Shown: positions 1-12,347, counted from the first letter of the stretch. The stretch is DNA of 64,000 nt from Gaeumannomyces sp. JS-464 (GCA_002197995.1 NGZR01000002.1:9176001-9240000); one strand, 5' to 3'. Numbers and translations are program-made. Notes: a model not told the origin generated them from the letters alone.

Positions 1-1034
1 ATACCCTTGCCGCCACCACCCTCTGAAGCCTTGATCATGACTGGGAAGCCGATTTCCTTGGCCTTCTCGAGGCCCTCCTGCCACGAGGTGACGCAGCCCT
101 TCATGTAGACGTCATCGTCCACCGTAACAATACCCTTCTTGTCAATGCCAACCTGGTCAACGCCGGTGCCGGACCAGGGAATGCAAGGAACCTGGGCATG
201 TTGTGCCACGATGGTAGAAGAGATCTTGTCGCCTAGCGAGCGCATGGCAGACCCCGGAGGACCAATGAAAATAATCTTCTTGGGTGATGCCGCCAGCGAC
301 TCGGGCAGTTTTGGGTTCTCTGAGGCATGACCCCTACAAGTCGACTCTGTTAGTCTCTGAGTGGCACCAATCCCGGCGCCAAACACCGCACGGTGCCCGC
401 AATTGACTTTCTGGGGAAACCTACCATCCTGCCCAGACAGCGTGGACATTCATCCGCTCCGCAACGTCGACGATCAGCTCGACGTTGGCGTAGTTGTTGT
501 TGTTTGTGCCTCCTGGAACCTCGACGTAATGGTCTGCCATGCGGATGTAGTCTGCATTCGCCTGGAGATCCTCAGGCGTGGCCATGACCGTAAACTGGAT
601 GGCCCTCTCATCGCCGAACGTCTCGTATGCCCATTTCCGAACTGACCGGATCTCCTTGACGGCAGCGATACCGTTGTTGGCAATCAGAACCTAGCCGGGG
701 TGTTCCTGTTAGCAATCCGCGTCTACCCAGACCGCCCAACGTGCGCGAGGCGTTTCCCTAGCGGCGGGTACGCATGCGACAGGCAGGCACTGTGGGAGCA
801 TTCATGCAAGCAACTCACGTTTGTGATGACGGTGTGGCCATCGTGGGCTGCCACCCACTCCTTCACCTTGGAGGGAGGGGCATTTTCCAGCCTGTTCCCA
901 CCGATGAAGTGGTCGGCGATCCTGTGCTTCTCTGCGTACGAGGCCTTGCCGTTTGCAACGGAAACTGTGACGCTGCTCCCGTTGCGCTGCCGCGAGGTGT
1001 TCGCAGCTGGTGTGCTACCGTTCGTCTCCGACAT
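1..1034 (-). CDS. ACC1: Acetyl-CoA carboxylase, N-terminal part (cut by window edge)
   Basis: Cytosolic multidomain enzyme that carboxylates acetyl-CoA to malonyl-CoA, the committed step of fatty-acid synthesis. Exons read on the minus strand: 819-1034, 425-690 and 1-333 (continuing off the window). The introns at 691-818 and 334-424 have GTGAGT and GTAGGT donors, and the phases join exactly. About 271 residues are visible. A polar leader begins [10 protein letters not shown], followed by [10 protein letters not shown] and [20 protein letters not shown], the usual fungal ACC start. The biotin carboxylase domain begins near residue 72 ([15 protein letters not shown]) and includes [15 protein letters not shown] and [16 protein letters not shown]. 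The last codons at the edge spell the glycine-rich ATP-grasp loop [10 protein letters not shown]. The ATG at 1034 is chosen because it opens this leader; an in-frame ATG 18 codons upstream adds non-conserved sequence. The biotin-carrier and carboxyltransferase domains lie outside the window. Confidence 0.97.
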
Positions 1035-4000
1035 TCTGAAGGCGGCGCGTCGAGGCGTGGAAAGAGAAGTGAGTGGTGGTCGTCGCAAGGTCGGGGATTC
1101 AAGGGCCGGCTGCAGTCATGAAATGCTCCTGGGAATTGAGGAGCGAGCTGGCAAGCTCGGAGAAAACCGGGGGTGGGCCAGTTTCGAGCTTTGGGAGACG
1201 GGGCGAGCTGGCGGCGACTAGCTTCGGTGGGCGGTTGGATGCTCCAGGGATTCGCGGCTGTGGGGCAAGTGAGTTTCACGGCTCGACCTTGGGCGAAATG
1301 TCGTCGTCGCTGGGCCGGCTCGGGTGCTTGCTTCTTCACGGACAGGCACGGCTGGGCCGGAGGGGTATCGAATTCTAATTTGTTGAGCGGCTTGCCAAGG
1401 TCTAGAGCAGGAGTGCCGTGTCGCGCCCAGGCTGAAGTGTACGGATGGGGGCGGTGTATTCCTGGCAAAGGCGGGCACGGGAAGATTGAAAGCCACCGAC
1501 AGGCTGTGGGGAGGTTCGATAGCGTGTGGAAGCTTCTGTTTTTGTCCCGCCGGGAAATAGAGCGGCAGGAGACGTGGGAGTGGTGCAGAACAAACGAGGG
1601 GAGCGAGGGATGGAAGGAAGAAGTCGGAGGCAGATGCAATTTGCAGGCCCGGAGCGGAGGGACACACGGCAATTATCCATGTTGGCGCATTCACCACTTT
1701 TGGGGCCGATCCCTGTCCGCCCTCCGTGCTTCCCCAAAAACGCTGCGCGAGGCTGAAGGCGGGACCAATGACGGGACGCCGCGGCGGGAACTTGGGCCAC
1801 CCCTCGAGTTGAGCTCAGCAAAAAAAATCCATCCCTCCTTCCAATGGGAATCTGCCAATTTTTTCGGTGTTGGGGAAGGGACGCCTCCGACAGGGTGGGC
1901 CGCGCAGGGCCGCACAGCGCCGTGCCTGCATGCATGGACGGCTTGCGTCTTGTTGTGAATGGCGGGTGTTTGGGATGTGGTGGGGGTGGTGCAAACGTCA
2001 CTGCACCCGCCCGGATCAGCGGACAGGCTGGTCTGGATATTGGGACTCCCAGGGCGTGCGTGTGCTCGTCGACCTCCGACCCTCACTCCGACCCCGACCC
2101 CCATTCCCGATCCTTCTTCCGACTTGGGCTGCAATCTTTGCTCCGGTTTTCCATTGCCTGCCTCCATCTTTCCGTCGTCGTGATTTAAGCCTTCCTTGCT
2201 GGGGCTTTTTTGCAAATGCAAATCATATTGTTGCTACATGAGCCAGCGGATCCGGTGCGCTGGCAAAACAGAGAGGCATGCATCATACCGCGATGTTGTC
2301 CCAACCTTGACTTCCAACCCCGCGAGTCCCATTCGACGGGTCCAGCGCTCTGCATGCTGCTGTTCTGGTTCCCCCTTATTGGGTTAGGTCGGATCGTTGC
2401 TGCAAGTCTACCAGAGGAGCGGTGCCCGTGTTAGCTAGTATCCAGGATATGCGATGGCGCCGCCTGTGCAGACCGGCCGTGATGGTCGATGCCCAGGGTG
2501 GAGGATCCAGTCGCCCAGTCATTCAGGCGTGTAATCTGCTGTCTTCGTGCATGTAGTCGGGCTTGGAACTCGGCAACCCATGCTAGATCGACTAGGTCCG
2601 CAAGCAAAGGCAGGAAATGCCTTCCTACTGTATGCCCTTGTCAGTCCCACGTAAGCTCGCTCTGTGTGCAACGGAGTCTCACACCCGGCGCTATCGGTCT
2701 CCCGGGCACGGCTGCTCTAACCCAGCAGCAGGGCTGCAGAGTCGGGTCGGCGTGGCTCGTCCGTTAATCGCGATCTCACCTTGGTGGGTCATTTCCGCTT
2801 GCTACCTGGCGGCCGACGATCAGCATGCCTATCAGGGTGAGATTTTTTTTCTCTCGTTACATTTCCACCCCATCAACATCTCAGACACCGCGTACTGCGT
2901 ATATCGGATGCGAAAAGCCATGTGGCTGCGCTTGTTTGGGCTGGCAGGCCAGGGTTTGCTCGGTCTCGCGTCCTCTGCAGGCCTGCGTCGCGGTGCCGAT
3001 ACCAGCACAGGGCAACGAATAGTCCATGAGCCAGCCCATTGCACCCGGGGCTGCCCTCGGGAGCACGGGACCGAGACCAGGAAGGCAGGGACTCCCCAAG
3101 GCTGATTTTCTCGCTACCTGAATCCATCTGTTGACGACCGAGCAGGTTTGTCGCAATAATTCCGACGGCAAAGGTCAAAGCCCACAAGGCTAGTGGCTAG
3201 TCGTCCGATCACCCATGGCTGCTCGTTTGCACGATCAGATGGTAGGTATCAGCGAGAGCGCTACCTATGGGCCAAGATTCAGACGCACGAGCAAAATAGA
3301 AGCATGAAGCTCACGCCTGCTGTCCCATCCAGCCCTCCGGCCCTGAAAGTTGGGTACCAACGTCATGTCTGAATAATATCAAAATAGCACAGATACAGGT
3401 ATACACAGATGTCATCAGCTCCATGATCCCCGGTTTCCACGGACAAGGGCAATGACTCGATCTGGCTCGGCCCCACATTTTGCATCTGCCATTTGATTGA
3501 TGGGGGACGGCTGGCACATACTGGATTGCGGGCCATGCCCAAAACCCACCTGCACAACCATGTTGCAGACCTTCCCAATTGTTGAGCAGCGGCGAAGAGG
3601 AGAAAAAAAAAAGTAAGGAACAAAAGGAACCCCCAGATTTTCCAATCCAAAACACCACCTTCAGGGCGGTTCCACACGCCCCTCGACAACACCAGCCAGC
3701 CCAGGCACCATGGATGGACAAAAAAAAAGTCCCAGCCCAGCCCCCAGCGATTCCTCTGAGCCGCAGATCCCCAACATATTGTCCGCGCCGGGATCCGTCC
3801 GAGAGCTCCCCCCGCCCGCCCGTCCGCCCGTCCGTGTTGGGGTTTTTTTCTTCCTTTTCTGGGAGCCGGCACTGCAACCTTTCTCCTTTTCTCTCTAGTG
3901 CAGTTTGCGCTTCGATAGTTCGCATCGCCGTAATTCTGTCTCATCTGCGTGATACGTCATGGGCTGGGTTAGACTGAGGCTACTGCCCGGGTCCGACGGC

Positions 4001-5297
4001 ATTAGGGCGCTTGGCGCCGTCCTTTGGACGTGCCCCAAGCGGCTTCTGTTCGTGCCTGGAGATCATCGTCAGCTCTCGTGGTGGGCCGGCATCCTTGTTC
4101 CTGGGGACCAGGCGGGCAAGCCCATCGTAAAAAATTCCATGTTTCGGCGCGAAACGGCACCGGCGGCTTGCGTGGGGGAACCTCCGAGCCCTGGGCGCCA
4201 GCGACGGACCGCAAAAAAAAAAAAAAAAAAAAGGGGGGGCTCAACGAACGCCACGTCCAAGCACCAGGGCCATGCCAGATATGTTTTCGTCGGATTTGAA
4301 CTTTCCCAGTCTTCCTGATGGGAAAATGGCCCGTCCTTTTGCGCAGATTCTCATCCCTTGCATGGGATTCTTGTCAATTCTAGCCTCCTGCGAAATCAAT
4401 GATCGCGGTAATTAGACCCACACCAATCATTTCGCGTTTGCATCTTCATGTCGCTAATGGCGCCAATCGTCGTATGCATCACGCCTCCAGCTGCGTGTGA
4501 TGGGGCATCCGGACGGCCTAGCACTACCTGGTAGCCAGCCGAAAGAGATCGGAAAGACGATGCTACCCGCTCTATGATTTGCGTCGCGCTTCTCTCGCTG
4601 GTGACAAGCAGATCGCTACACATTAGAAGGCGATTTAAGAGCGTTCAATGACGGATTCCTATCCCATACTAATAAGCTTCAGAAAAGATGGAAGGGCGAT
4701 GTTCTTCGAGACCAGCAACACGACGAAGCATGTTCAGACTAAAAACAAAAATAGACAAAGGAGAGAGGTATATCATGAATATGTGACCAAAAAAGAGCTC
4801 CCACGAACAACGGTTGGTTTAAAACCCGACAAGCATAGGGCTCCGAGAAAGGAAGAGGACAGTCATTCTCATATGTACTCTCCCCAATTGAGATTCCCAT
4901 CAGCAACAGTGTGTCGCGGCGCCACGATAATAGAGGCGGCGCCATGCAATGAACAAATGAAAACATTAGGGGTAAACCCGTGGGTATGAAGATGCCGGTG
5001 GGAGAAAGGATTGGTAAAATGCCGGCAAGCGGGGTGGCTTGGGCCGATGGTATCGTGAAGATAGAAGAGCCGTGACAAAGAAAAAGAAAAAACCAAGAAG
5101 TGGTAATTGTAAGGTGAACAAAATGGTTCCGCCGTAATTAGAAGTTCGTGAGTGGTGCCGGTTGGTCCAAAAAGCTCGGCCAACCAGGCCTAAAATGGGT
5201 TCATAAGTAGAATAACGGGGAATGGAGGTCGTTCCGAGGGGAAGGACGCAAAACAGAAGAAGGGAGCCGGAGAACGCTCATGGCACTCCGATCCCGC
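1035..5297. other. Long intergenic region upstream of ACC1
   Basis: No ORF here has a recognisable domain or a coherent exon pattern. The open frames are short and overlap on both strands. Contents seen: GC-rich sequence next to ACC1 (probable promoter and 5' UTR), short A runs at 3602-3612 and 3720-3728, and an A19-G7 homopolymer block at about 4211-4237. Nothing else can be supported. Confidence 0.6.
4211..4237. repeat. poly-A / poly-G homopolymer block
   Basis: An uninterrupted A run of about 19 is followed directly by a G run of seven. Such double homopolymers are unstable and are a likely site of length error in assembly. Confidence 0.9.
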
Positions 5298-7221
5298 TCA
5301 ATAAGTCTCGCCCAAGTCTTCCAGCACCTTGGTTGCGGCGCTTGAGCGCCTCCCAGCGCCGGGTGGCCCGCCGCTCTGCCTCCGCGACGATGATGGCATG
5401 GGTATCCCGCTCGAGGCCGCCGATCCGTCGGCGTCGAACTTGCTGTATGTTCCGCGCCTGCTCGGCGTCCGTAGCGTTGGGTCGAACTCGTCCTCGGCCT
5501 CGGCCCCGTAGCCGGAAATGCTGCCGCTCATGGAGCTGCGCGGCCGTACCCCAGCGGCGTCCTCGTTCCACCCATCGACGTCCGGCTGACCGGTCGCGGC
5601 GGCGGCATGTCCTGGACGACACGCCGTGCACATCCGTTCTACTAGCCGGACGGTACGAGGTGACAGATGCCCGAGAGGAGGGTCGTGAGGCATCTGCGTC
5701 TAGGGGGTTGCGGTTCGGCAGCGGCCCGAATGACAGGCGCGATACCCCAGAGGTTGACAGTCGTGGCACGTGGCTCCTGTTTGAGGAGGTGCTTGACGAG
5801 AAGTTGTTCGTGCTGCCGGTCCCGCCGATGCTGGACCTCCCGGCCGTCGGTGTCGCATCTTCGGTGCCGGCAACCGAGGATGCCGCACTGCCCACTGTGC
5901 GCTTCCTCGATCGGATCGTAACCGTCGAGGGGACAGGGACCCCGGCCGTTCGGGGCGAGGCACGCGGCGGTGTGGTGACGGGTGCGGGAAGCTTTGAGCG
6001 CGCCGACTGCACGCGGGCCTCGAGCCGCTGCATCTGCGCCGTGAGTGAGCGAATGTGTGAAAGCGAGGTAGAGCTGGGGATCTTGTGAGACGCAGCGCGC
6101 TTGGTCGACGTCGCTGTTGGCCGCGGGGCGGGGTACGGGCGTGGGATGCCGTGGCGACACGCGAGCCCGGAGGCCGGGAGGTGGTGGAGGATGTGAACAG
6201 CTGCCGCGGCTTGGGCGTGACGCTATTGTCGGCAGACGGTAGGCGCGACTTCTTTTGTGAAGAAGGAGCTGGGGTCCTGAGTGGCGCCTTGGCCTTGGGC
6301 AGGGTCGACGAGGCCTCTGACATGGGCGGTGAGGGAGGGTCTTGCAGCTCCGAGACGGTTTCTGCTGTCGCCACCGACTTGGAGTCAGGCGGCGTCGTTA
6401 TCAAAGGCGAGCTCGCTGTAGAGCTCGGGGAGTGATCGAAGGTGGGCGATTCGGGGATGGATATGTCGGTCGAGATGGAGGACAGATGGCGGGCCTCCTG
6501 CTTCTGGATCTTGCCCTGGAGGATCTCGGTCTCGATCTTGAGGTCCGAAAGCTCGTCCTTAAGCCGCTGGCAGTCGATGCGCAGCGTCTCTCTCTCCTGC
6601 TCGCCTATTTTGATCTCCTCCTCGAGCAGGACGGCGCGCTCGATGGCGACATTGTATTTGGACTCGAGGTCATCAAGTGAAGACGTGGTGTTTCGGGCCT
6701 GGCGGGCATAATCGTCGTTGGCGACCTCTATATCGCGTAGCTTCAACTGGAGTGTCCGGTTGGTGTCGCGCAGTGACGTGACCTCCTTTTCCAGTGTGTT
6801 TTGGGCCGCATTTGCCTCTGCTTTGGCTTCCCTGTACTTGGTCTGCAGCAGGGGCCGTGGACGGCGAGTTAGCAAGGCCATTCTGCTTTTATTTGGCCAC
6901 GGGCTGTTCGTAGCATGGAGGCATGCCAGGGCGAGCCGCGACGGCGCAAATGAATCGCTTATCCACAAACAGCGGTGACGATTCCAAACTTGCCTTCCAC
7001 TCATCCACCTCGTACCCGAGAGCCTCTGCTTTCTCCTGCAACACACGCTCCCGCTTGTCGGCTGCTTCAAGGTCCTTCTCCAGCTCCCCTTCCAACTCTT
7101 TACTGGACTGCTGAAAGTCGGCTAATTCCAGCTCGAGCTGCTCGTACTGCGCCTTGTACCAGGCAAGCTGGTCTTCGGCGCTGGTCTCGGCCGACGGGGG
7201 CGAGGACGGGGGCTCCGCCAT
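5298..7221 (-). CDS. nudE: NudE-family dynein regulator (RO11/NDE1), frame interrupted
   Basis: Coiled-coil scaffold that links LIS1/NUDF to cytoplasmic dynein and is needed for nuclear migration along microtubules. Exon 1 (6994-7221) encodes [10 protein letters not shown] to DEWK. The intron 6843-6993 has a GC donor (GCAAGT) and joins in phase to [16 protein letters not shown] long coiled coil spans about residues 20-190 ([40 protein letters not shown]). A Ser/Pro-rich tail follows. The tail contains [20 protein letters not shown], the region conserved near the C-terminus of fungal NudE proteins, and ends [10 protein letters not shown]. The reading frame shifts near 6150, near 5610 and near 5540, yet family-like sequence continues in each new frame ([11 protein letters not shown], then [17 protein letters not shown], then [14 protein letters not shown]). 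I infer three single-base assembly errors; decay of the tail is the alternative. The coiled-coil part is intact. Confidence 0.88.
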
Positions 7222-9238
7222 GGTGAACAGACGGGATTATGTGGTGTGCCGCGTTGGGGCGGCAAGTTGCATGTGATGCGCGCGAAACCCACGGGGGTTG
7301 GCTGGTCGGGGTGGTGTTCGCTGGTGGTGGTGGTGGCTGGGATGGCAGAAAAAAAAGGAGGGGCGGTCGGCAAGCGAGAGTCGAGGGTGGGTGCGGCGGC
7401 GTTGGGCTGAGCTTGGCAATAAAAGCAGAAGAAGACGAAGAAAGAACAAGAAGCGATGCTGAAATCAATGCTGACGAAGAGAATCCGTTTGAATGCAGCC
7501 ACAAGGTCGTAAGTCGTCGTTGTCGTCGTCGTCGTCGTCGTCGTCGTGTAGTGCGGCCAAGCTGCGCGCGGGCGGGCGTCAACAAACGGCACGGCGGCTG
7601 GGCAAACAGTCGGTCGAGCGAGCAGCGTACCTTTCGAAAGGGGGCTGGTTCGTGCGAGAAAACCGGCGCGTCGTAGGGGGCGTTTGTCGGGTGAGCCGTT
7701 CGGTCGGCTCCTTACCTTTTCTGCTTTACCTGTCCGCTGAGATTCCGGCCAGAGCCCGGCGTCGAGGGCTGTCGGTGCTGGCGGCGATGTCGATGTGGGC
7801 GACGGTTGGCGCTTTGTGTCCCCGACAGGATTCTGTTGTTGATGTTCTGGCCTGGCTGCCTTTGCGATGGCGCTCTCCTGGAGTTGGCATCGCGCTAAGC
7901 CTGTTTCGGTCTAGCGGGGCTAGCCGGGCAACCGTGCACGGCCTTTGGGAACAGGATCCTTGCGTGATTCGTTTGCGTCCCGCTCCGACTGCTGGGTTTG
8001 CTGCCGAACTCGAAAAGGTGAAATGGAACAGACGTGCAGTGTTTCCCTGGTGCTGTCGGCATGGATGCAAATCCCAGCGGGCGTTTTCTCCATCCCATGC
8101 CGTTGCTGAAAATAACATCCCGTGTTGCGTGCGAGAGCCTCGACGCTGCCTCGCTGTGTGCATAGGTACCTACCAGGCAACTAGTAGGTATCGACGCTTG
8201 CCCTTGTTTTGTCGCCTGCACGTCGCGTCGGGCGCGGGGTGCTTTCTGTGCACCACTCAGCACGTGCAACGCACGCCGCCGACCTGGGCCTTGCCTTAAC
8301 TTGCCTGTGCCTGCGCGCCTGCATCCCGCGCTCCCGCGCCACTCGAAGGGACCAGTCCATCACCTCCAGCTAGCCAAGCCGACTCAGTGCCAACACACCA
8401 ATGGAAGTGGGAAGCTCCAGTTTCCCCTTGATTGCCGTGCATGACTTGAGATGCGCCCCATCGGCGGGTGGTCTCTGGCAAAAGTAAAATCCGTTTCACC
8501 AAAAAGCCATCTTTTCGCCGCCCGCATGAATATCTAAATCGCTCCGTTATCCACACCCGTTCTTAAGAGTCATGGGTAGGGTGCTCGCAAGCCCCAGGCC
8601 AAGAAGCCCCTGCCGCGTGCTGTCGTCATCGCGATGCGAGGGCACCCATGCATGTCTCTGGCTGGAACATCCATAGCTCCAGGCCTCTCAGCTCAGCTGT
8701 AGGAGGTACGGGTAATTACAGCAAACGTGTGGTCGGGAGTTGAGCAAACGGTTGTTGAGCCTGTCGCCCGTTGTTTCACCGCTATTGCATCCAAGGGCCA
8801 GGGCCGTGCGTCGGCACGGTCGGGTGCGGGAAAATACCAAAACTCACCGACCGCCATGCACGCAGACAGCGGATCCGTTGCATGCCCACGGATGATCGAC
8901 GGAAAGCTGTAACCTCTGGGTATGCCCGAACCATCCGTGTGCGGATAGCAGAGAGGTGCCGTTTTGGTCGCAGCCCAAGTGCCATGATGAATTGGGTATT
9001 ATTGTGCATGTACTGCTGCAGTCTAAGAGAGGTGAAGCGGGTGATATCCCACTGTTGTGTATGATGCATCGTATGTCCCTGTTTGCCCCCTGCTTTGCTG
9101 TCCCTGGTATCCAAGAAAGTCCCCGGCGCTCTGGCCCTAGCAAGAGGAGAATTATCCTAAAAATAAAGGTGCGTGTAAAAAAAAAAAAAAAAAAAAAAAT
9201 AAAACAAATAAAGAAACGGGCAACCAGATTCCCACCAC
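7222..9238. other. Intergenic region between nudE and the Ras-like gene
   Basis: Contains a GTC/GAC trinucleotide run at about 7515-7547, probably in the nudE leader, and an A run of about 23 at 9178-9199. The remaining ORFs are short, overlapping and without recognisable domains. No RNA gene was seen. Confidence 0.55.
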
Positions 9239-10421
9239 TCACCGTGACCGGGTAGTGGAGCCATCGGCCCTGGCCGTGTCCTCCGCGACCTGCGCGACGG
9301 CCGGGATCCAGTGATCCCGCATATCCTCCAGTGTGGCGTCCGCGTCCGCGTCCGCGGCGGCCGCCGCATCAACTCCCTCCACGAGCCGTCCCAAGGCTTC
9401 GAGCACTCCGTCGCCCGTCTTTGCAGACACCTCGGCGTGGAGCATGGTGCGACTCCATTCGAATCCCCAAGCTTCGAGCTTCCGCCTCCGTGCCTCCACG
9501 TCCTCGGTTGCTGGGAGTGCGGGTCCGATGCCGTCTCCCTGCGGACTCTCATGCTGGCGCCCGGGGCCATTACCCTCGAGATCCCTATGTCGAGGCAGGT
9601 CTGCTTTGAGGCCGAGGAGCATAACGGGGAATGGCGGCGGGCGGTCCGGCTCCGAGGCCTTTGGCTCTACGACCTGTGTCTGACCCTCCTCCAGGTCCCT
9701 GGCCTTCTCTCGGCCTCGGCGACTGCGCGCCTTGCGCTCCTGATCAACCTGCTGATGCTGGCTCTGGGCACGGCGTTGCTGCATACTGCGGATGAGCGCG
9801 CTCTGCAGCTCCTTTGCAGCCTCCAACGACGCGGGCGAGTTGACGGCATAGGCAAGCACCACGGCCATATGCTCGGAGTTGGTCGCGAGCCCGCTGGTAA
9901 GAAACCCTCGAGCGGCAGCTTTGCCATCCCTAATGTGTACACAGTGCCGTTGCAGAGGTACTGTGGCGGCGGGGTCGCATAGGGTATGTCCATCATCGTG
10001 CACTCCATGCTACCAAACCGGACCTGGGAGGACGGCGACACAAGTCGCCCACGTCAGTCTCCTTGACATGGCAGAATGATACCCGGGACAGCGTTACCCT
10101 CTGTATCAGAGACCGCACGCCGACCCCCGGCGCGGCCAGAATGGCGACCAGAACATTGGTGGTCACGACCTGGCTCGTGCTGTGTCCGAGGATCTTGAGC
10201 ATCTCAGTCCTGGGGGGCGGCACCCCGCGCGGCAGGTTGCCCACCCTCCACAGGCTTTCATGGAAAGCCCTCGTGTCCCGCTGCTGGGCCGCCGCGGCTG
10301 CTTGCTCCGCAGTCGCGCCTCTGGTTCTCCTCCTCGCCCGCCGCGGCCGTTTGCTGCCACGCTGCGGCTCTGAGCCGGCCCCTCCCCAGCTGGGGAACAG
10401 GCGCCTTAGAAAGTCGTCCAT
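9239..10421 (-). CDS. Ras-like small GTPase family protein with degenerate G motifs
   Basis: Exons on the minus strand are 10083-10421, 9941-10023 and 9239-9893. The introns at 10024-10082 and 9894-9940 (59 and 47 bp) keep the phase, giving about 358 residues. A basic, Ala-rich N-terminal extension of about 80 residues precedes the G domain. The P-loop position reads LAAPGVGVRSL, where GxxxxGK[ST] is expected, so the lysine is replaced by arginine and one glycine is lost. The G3 region reads MDIPYATPP with no DxxG. G4 (LLGLKADLPR) and G5 (EVSAKTGDGV) are recognisable. A charged insert (EERKARSRRGREKARD-like, about residues 190-220) separates strands. Nucleotide binding is therefore doubtful, and a scaffold or pseudo-GTPase role is inferred. 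No CAAX box is present. The stop TGA overlaps a GTGAGT donor-like sequence, so a further 3' exon cannot be excluded. Confidence 0.6.
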
Positions 10422-12035
10422 TAGTGGAATGCTGCGCCGGTAGTCTGTCGAATGCGGCGGCTATTGCTACTGTGGTGTGGCCATCTTCCGACGGGGAATC
10501 CTGGCGGCGGATTTGGTCACGGGAGTTGGTCGCGTGGCCAATGGATCCAAAGCAAAATGTGGGATTAAATTCAATTTTGTATCAAAACTGAAGTCAATTG
10601 CTGTTCTTTATTGACAGGCGGCGGCGCCAACAAGCAAAATGCAAACAGACGAGAAATCGCACCGAGCTGGGAGCAAAACGATGCTTTTCCGACGTGACGC
10701 GTGCACCGTCTTGCCGGCTTTGTGGAGGTAACGAGTGGAGCTACCGCTATCGTGGCAGGGACGGTGCAATTTGATAGGGACAAGGGCCAAGTCAATTGGG
10801 CAGCGCGCGGAAATGGCGGAGAGATGCGCCAAGCACGGTGATGTCACCAGGAAACGCCGTGCTTTCAGGAGGAAGTGGGCCCATCTTCGTTTGTGTCTGA
10901 TCGTTTCTTTGGGTGGGCATCCATTCGACGGGCAGCTGTCGAGCCAAGATCGCAGCGCGCCAGCCGTCATAACCTCCGCGAAATGGCAACACGCAAATTA
11001 TCCCATTCTTTGCGCCTGGCTAGACTTATGCCTATTAAGCCTGCGAGTCCCGTAATACGAGCACAGCACCAGCCTACCCCTGGCGTTTGGCAGGTCGGGT
11101 CGCGGCCTCACAGTTGTGCTGACAAGAGGAAGCGCAGTCATCGAGGTGGTCGCTCGCCTTCGTTTAACCTACCTCCCCCTGATGATGTCTGGTATTGACT
11201 TGGATCCTAGGCTCATCTTTATGTGCGAGCTTAGAGCACTTGCAAGTGCATGTATTCATTGTGTTCCCCATCATCAGCATCACCAGCCTCGCCATCAGCC
11301 CCCTTTTCATCCAGGCTCCCAACACACAAAGCACGCTGGACTCAGCCATGCCGCTTCAAAGTCGTCACGATACTAGACTAGAGCACTTGAGGAAATGGAA
11401 AGACATATCCAGTCGGTCTAGTTGACAGTCCTCACTACCTACCTACATACCTACCTACCTATACGTGTCCCACATGCAAGCCCATGGTACGCCCCAACTC
11501 CACGCGCTGGAAGGTCCATGTGGCCACGTGTGAGATGGCCGCGCCCATTTATTCTCTCATTCTACTATCATGCTATTTCGAGCTACATGAGGCTCCCGTG
11601 TTGTCTTTTTTTCACATGGCCGAGTGTTGTCATATTGAGAAAAAGCAGTCAGGGGCCACCGTGCCCCTGAGTCGTTGTAACCAGAACGCACTACAGCGAT
11701 CAGCGCGATACCAACAGCAGTCCACTAATGGCTCCCTCCTTTGTTCAAACTCTCCAGATCACCACACTCAGTATAGCAGGCGGCTTCTATGCTACTACCT
11801 AGGTAGGCAGGTAGCCAAAGCGGTTGCGTTGACTGTCATCATGCTTCTGTGGGGCGACAGTTGATGCCAAATCACAGGTTGGCAGGGACCATGTAAAGAT
11901 GGCCGCGATGGTAGGTATCCAACCGGGCAACCTTCACTGACACCATCCACCACCAAGCCACTCAATCTTCTCCTTTCTCTACCTTTTCCTTTTGTCTTTT
12001 TTTTTGTCTTTCTATTTTTCTTCCAGTCTTCCGCG
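10422..12035. other. Intergenic region
   Basis: No coding region is supported. CCTA/TAGG-rich direct repeats occur at about 11436-11463 and 11796-11815. A pyrimidine-rich stretch ending TTCTTCCAG at 11967-12026 lies just upstream of the next gene and could be a promoter CT-box or a 5' UTR intron end. Confidence 0.5.
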
Positions 12036-12347
12036 ATGTACTTCTCCGCACAGGCTGTAGGCACGGCGCTCCTCGCCTTCGCCCTGACGACCCAGGGCGC
12101 CGCCATACCTGTGGGCTAGCCGAAGGACACCACCGAGGTCTCCGGGCTTGTCAGCCGCCAGGTTCTTCAAAGCCCAGCCGACATTTCAAACCTCAAACGC
12201 CGGACCCCTCAAGGCTGGGAGAGTGGCACCAAGGTGTCCCGCGGACCGCCCAAGGGCGAATCGAAGCCCGCAGAGAACCCCAAGCCCCGGACCGGCAACC
12301 GGTGGAGCAGTGGCACCACGGTGACCCATCAACGGCCCAAGAACTAA
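12036..12347 (+). pseudogene. Small secreted repeat-peptide precursor, broken by one in-frame TAG
   Basis: ATG at 12036 opens a frame of 104 codons ending TAA at 12345-12347, with a single internal TAG at 12117-12119 (codon 28). Residues 1-24 form a textbook signal peptide (MYFSAQAVG, core ALLAFALTT, then QGAA). After the TAG the same frame continues for 75 codons. It contains a dibasic KRR site and two similar units, WESGTKVSRGPPK and WSSGTTVTHQRPK, separated by a Lys/Pro-rich linker. This layout (signal peptide, kexin-type site, short repeats) resembles fungal kexin-processed peptide precursors, but the family is not identified. A 63-nt GTAGGC...CTAG segment (12057-12119) with a CTGAC element could be spliced in phase and would remove the stop, but also most of the signal peptide. 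I favour nonsense mutation, readthrough or sequencing error. It is short and easily missed because of the stop. Confidence 0.55.

Noticed and set aside
863..2001. Overlapping minus-strand ORFs upstream of ACC1
   Set aside because: Three frames are open at once, with no splice pattern or domain; attributable to GC-rich composition.
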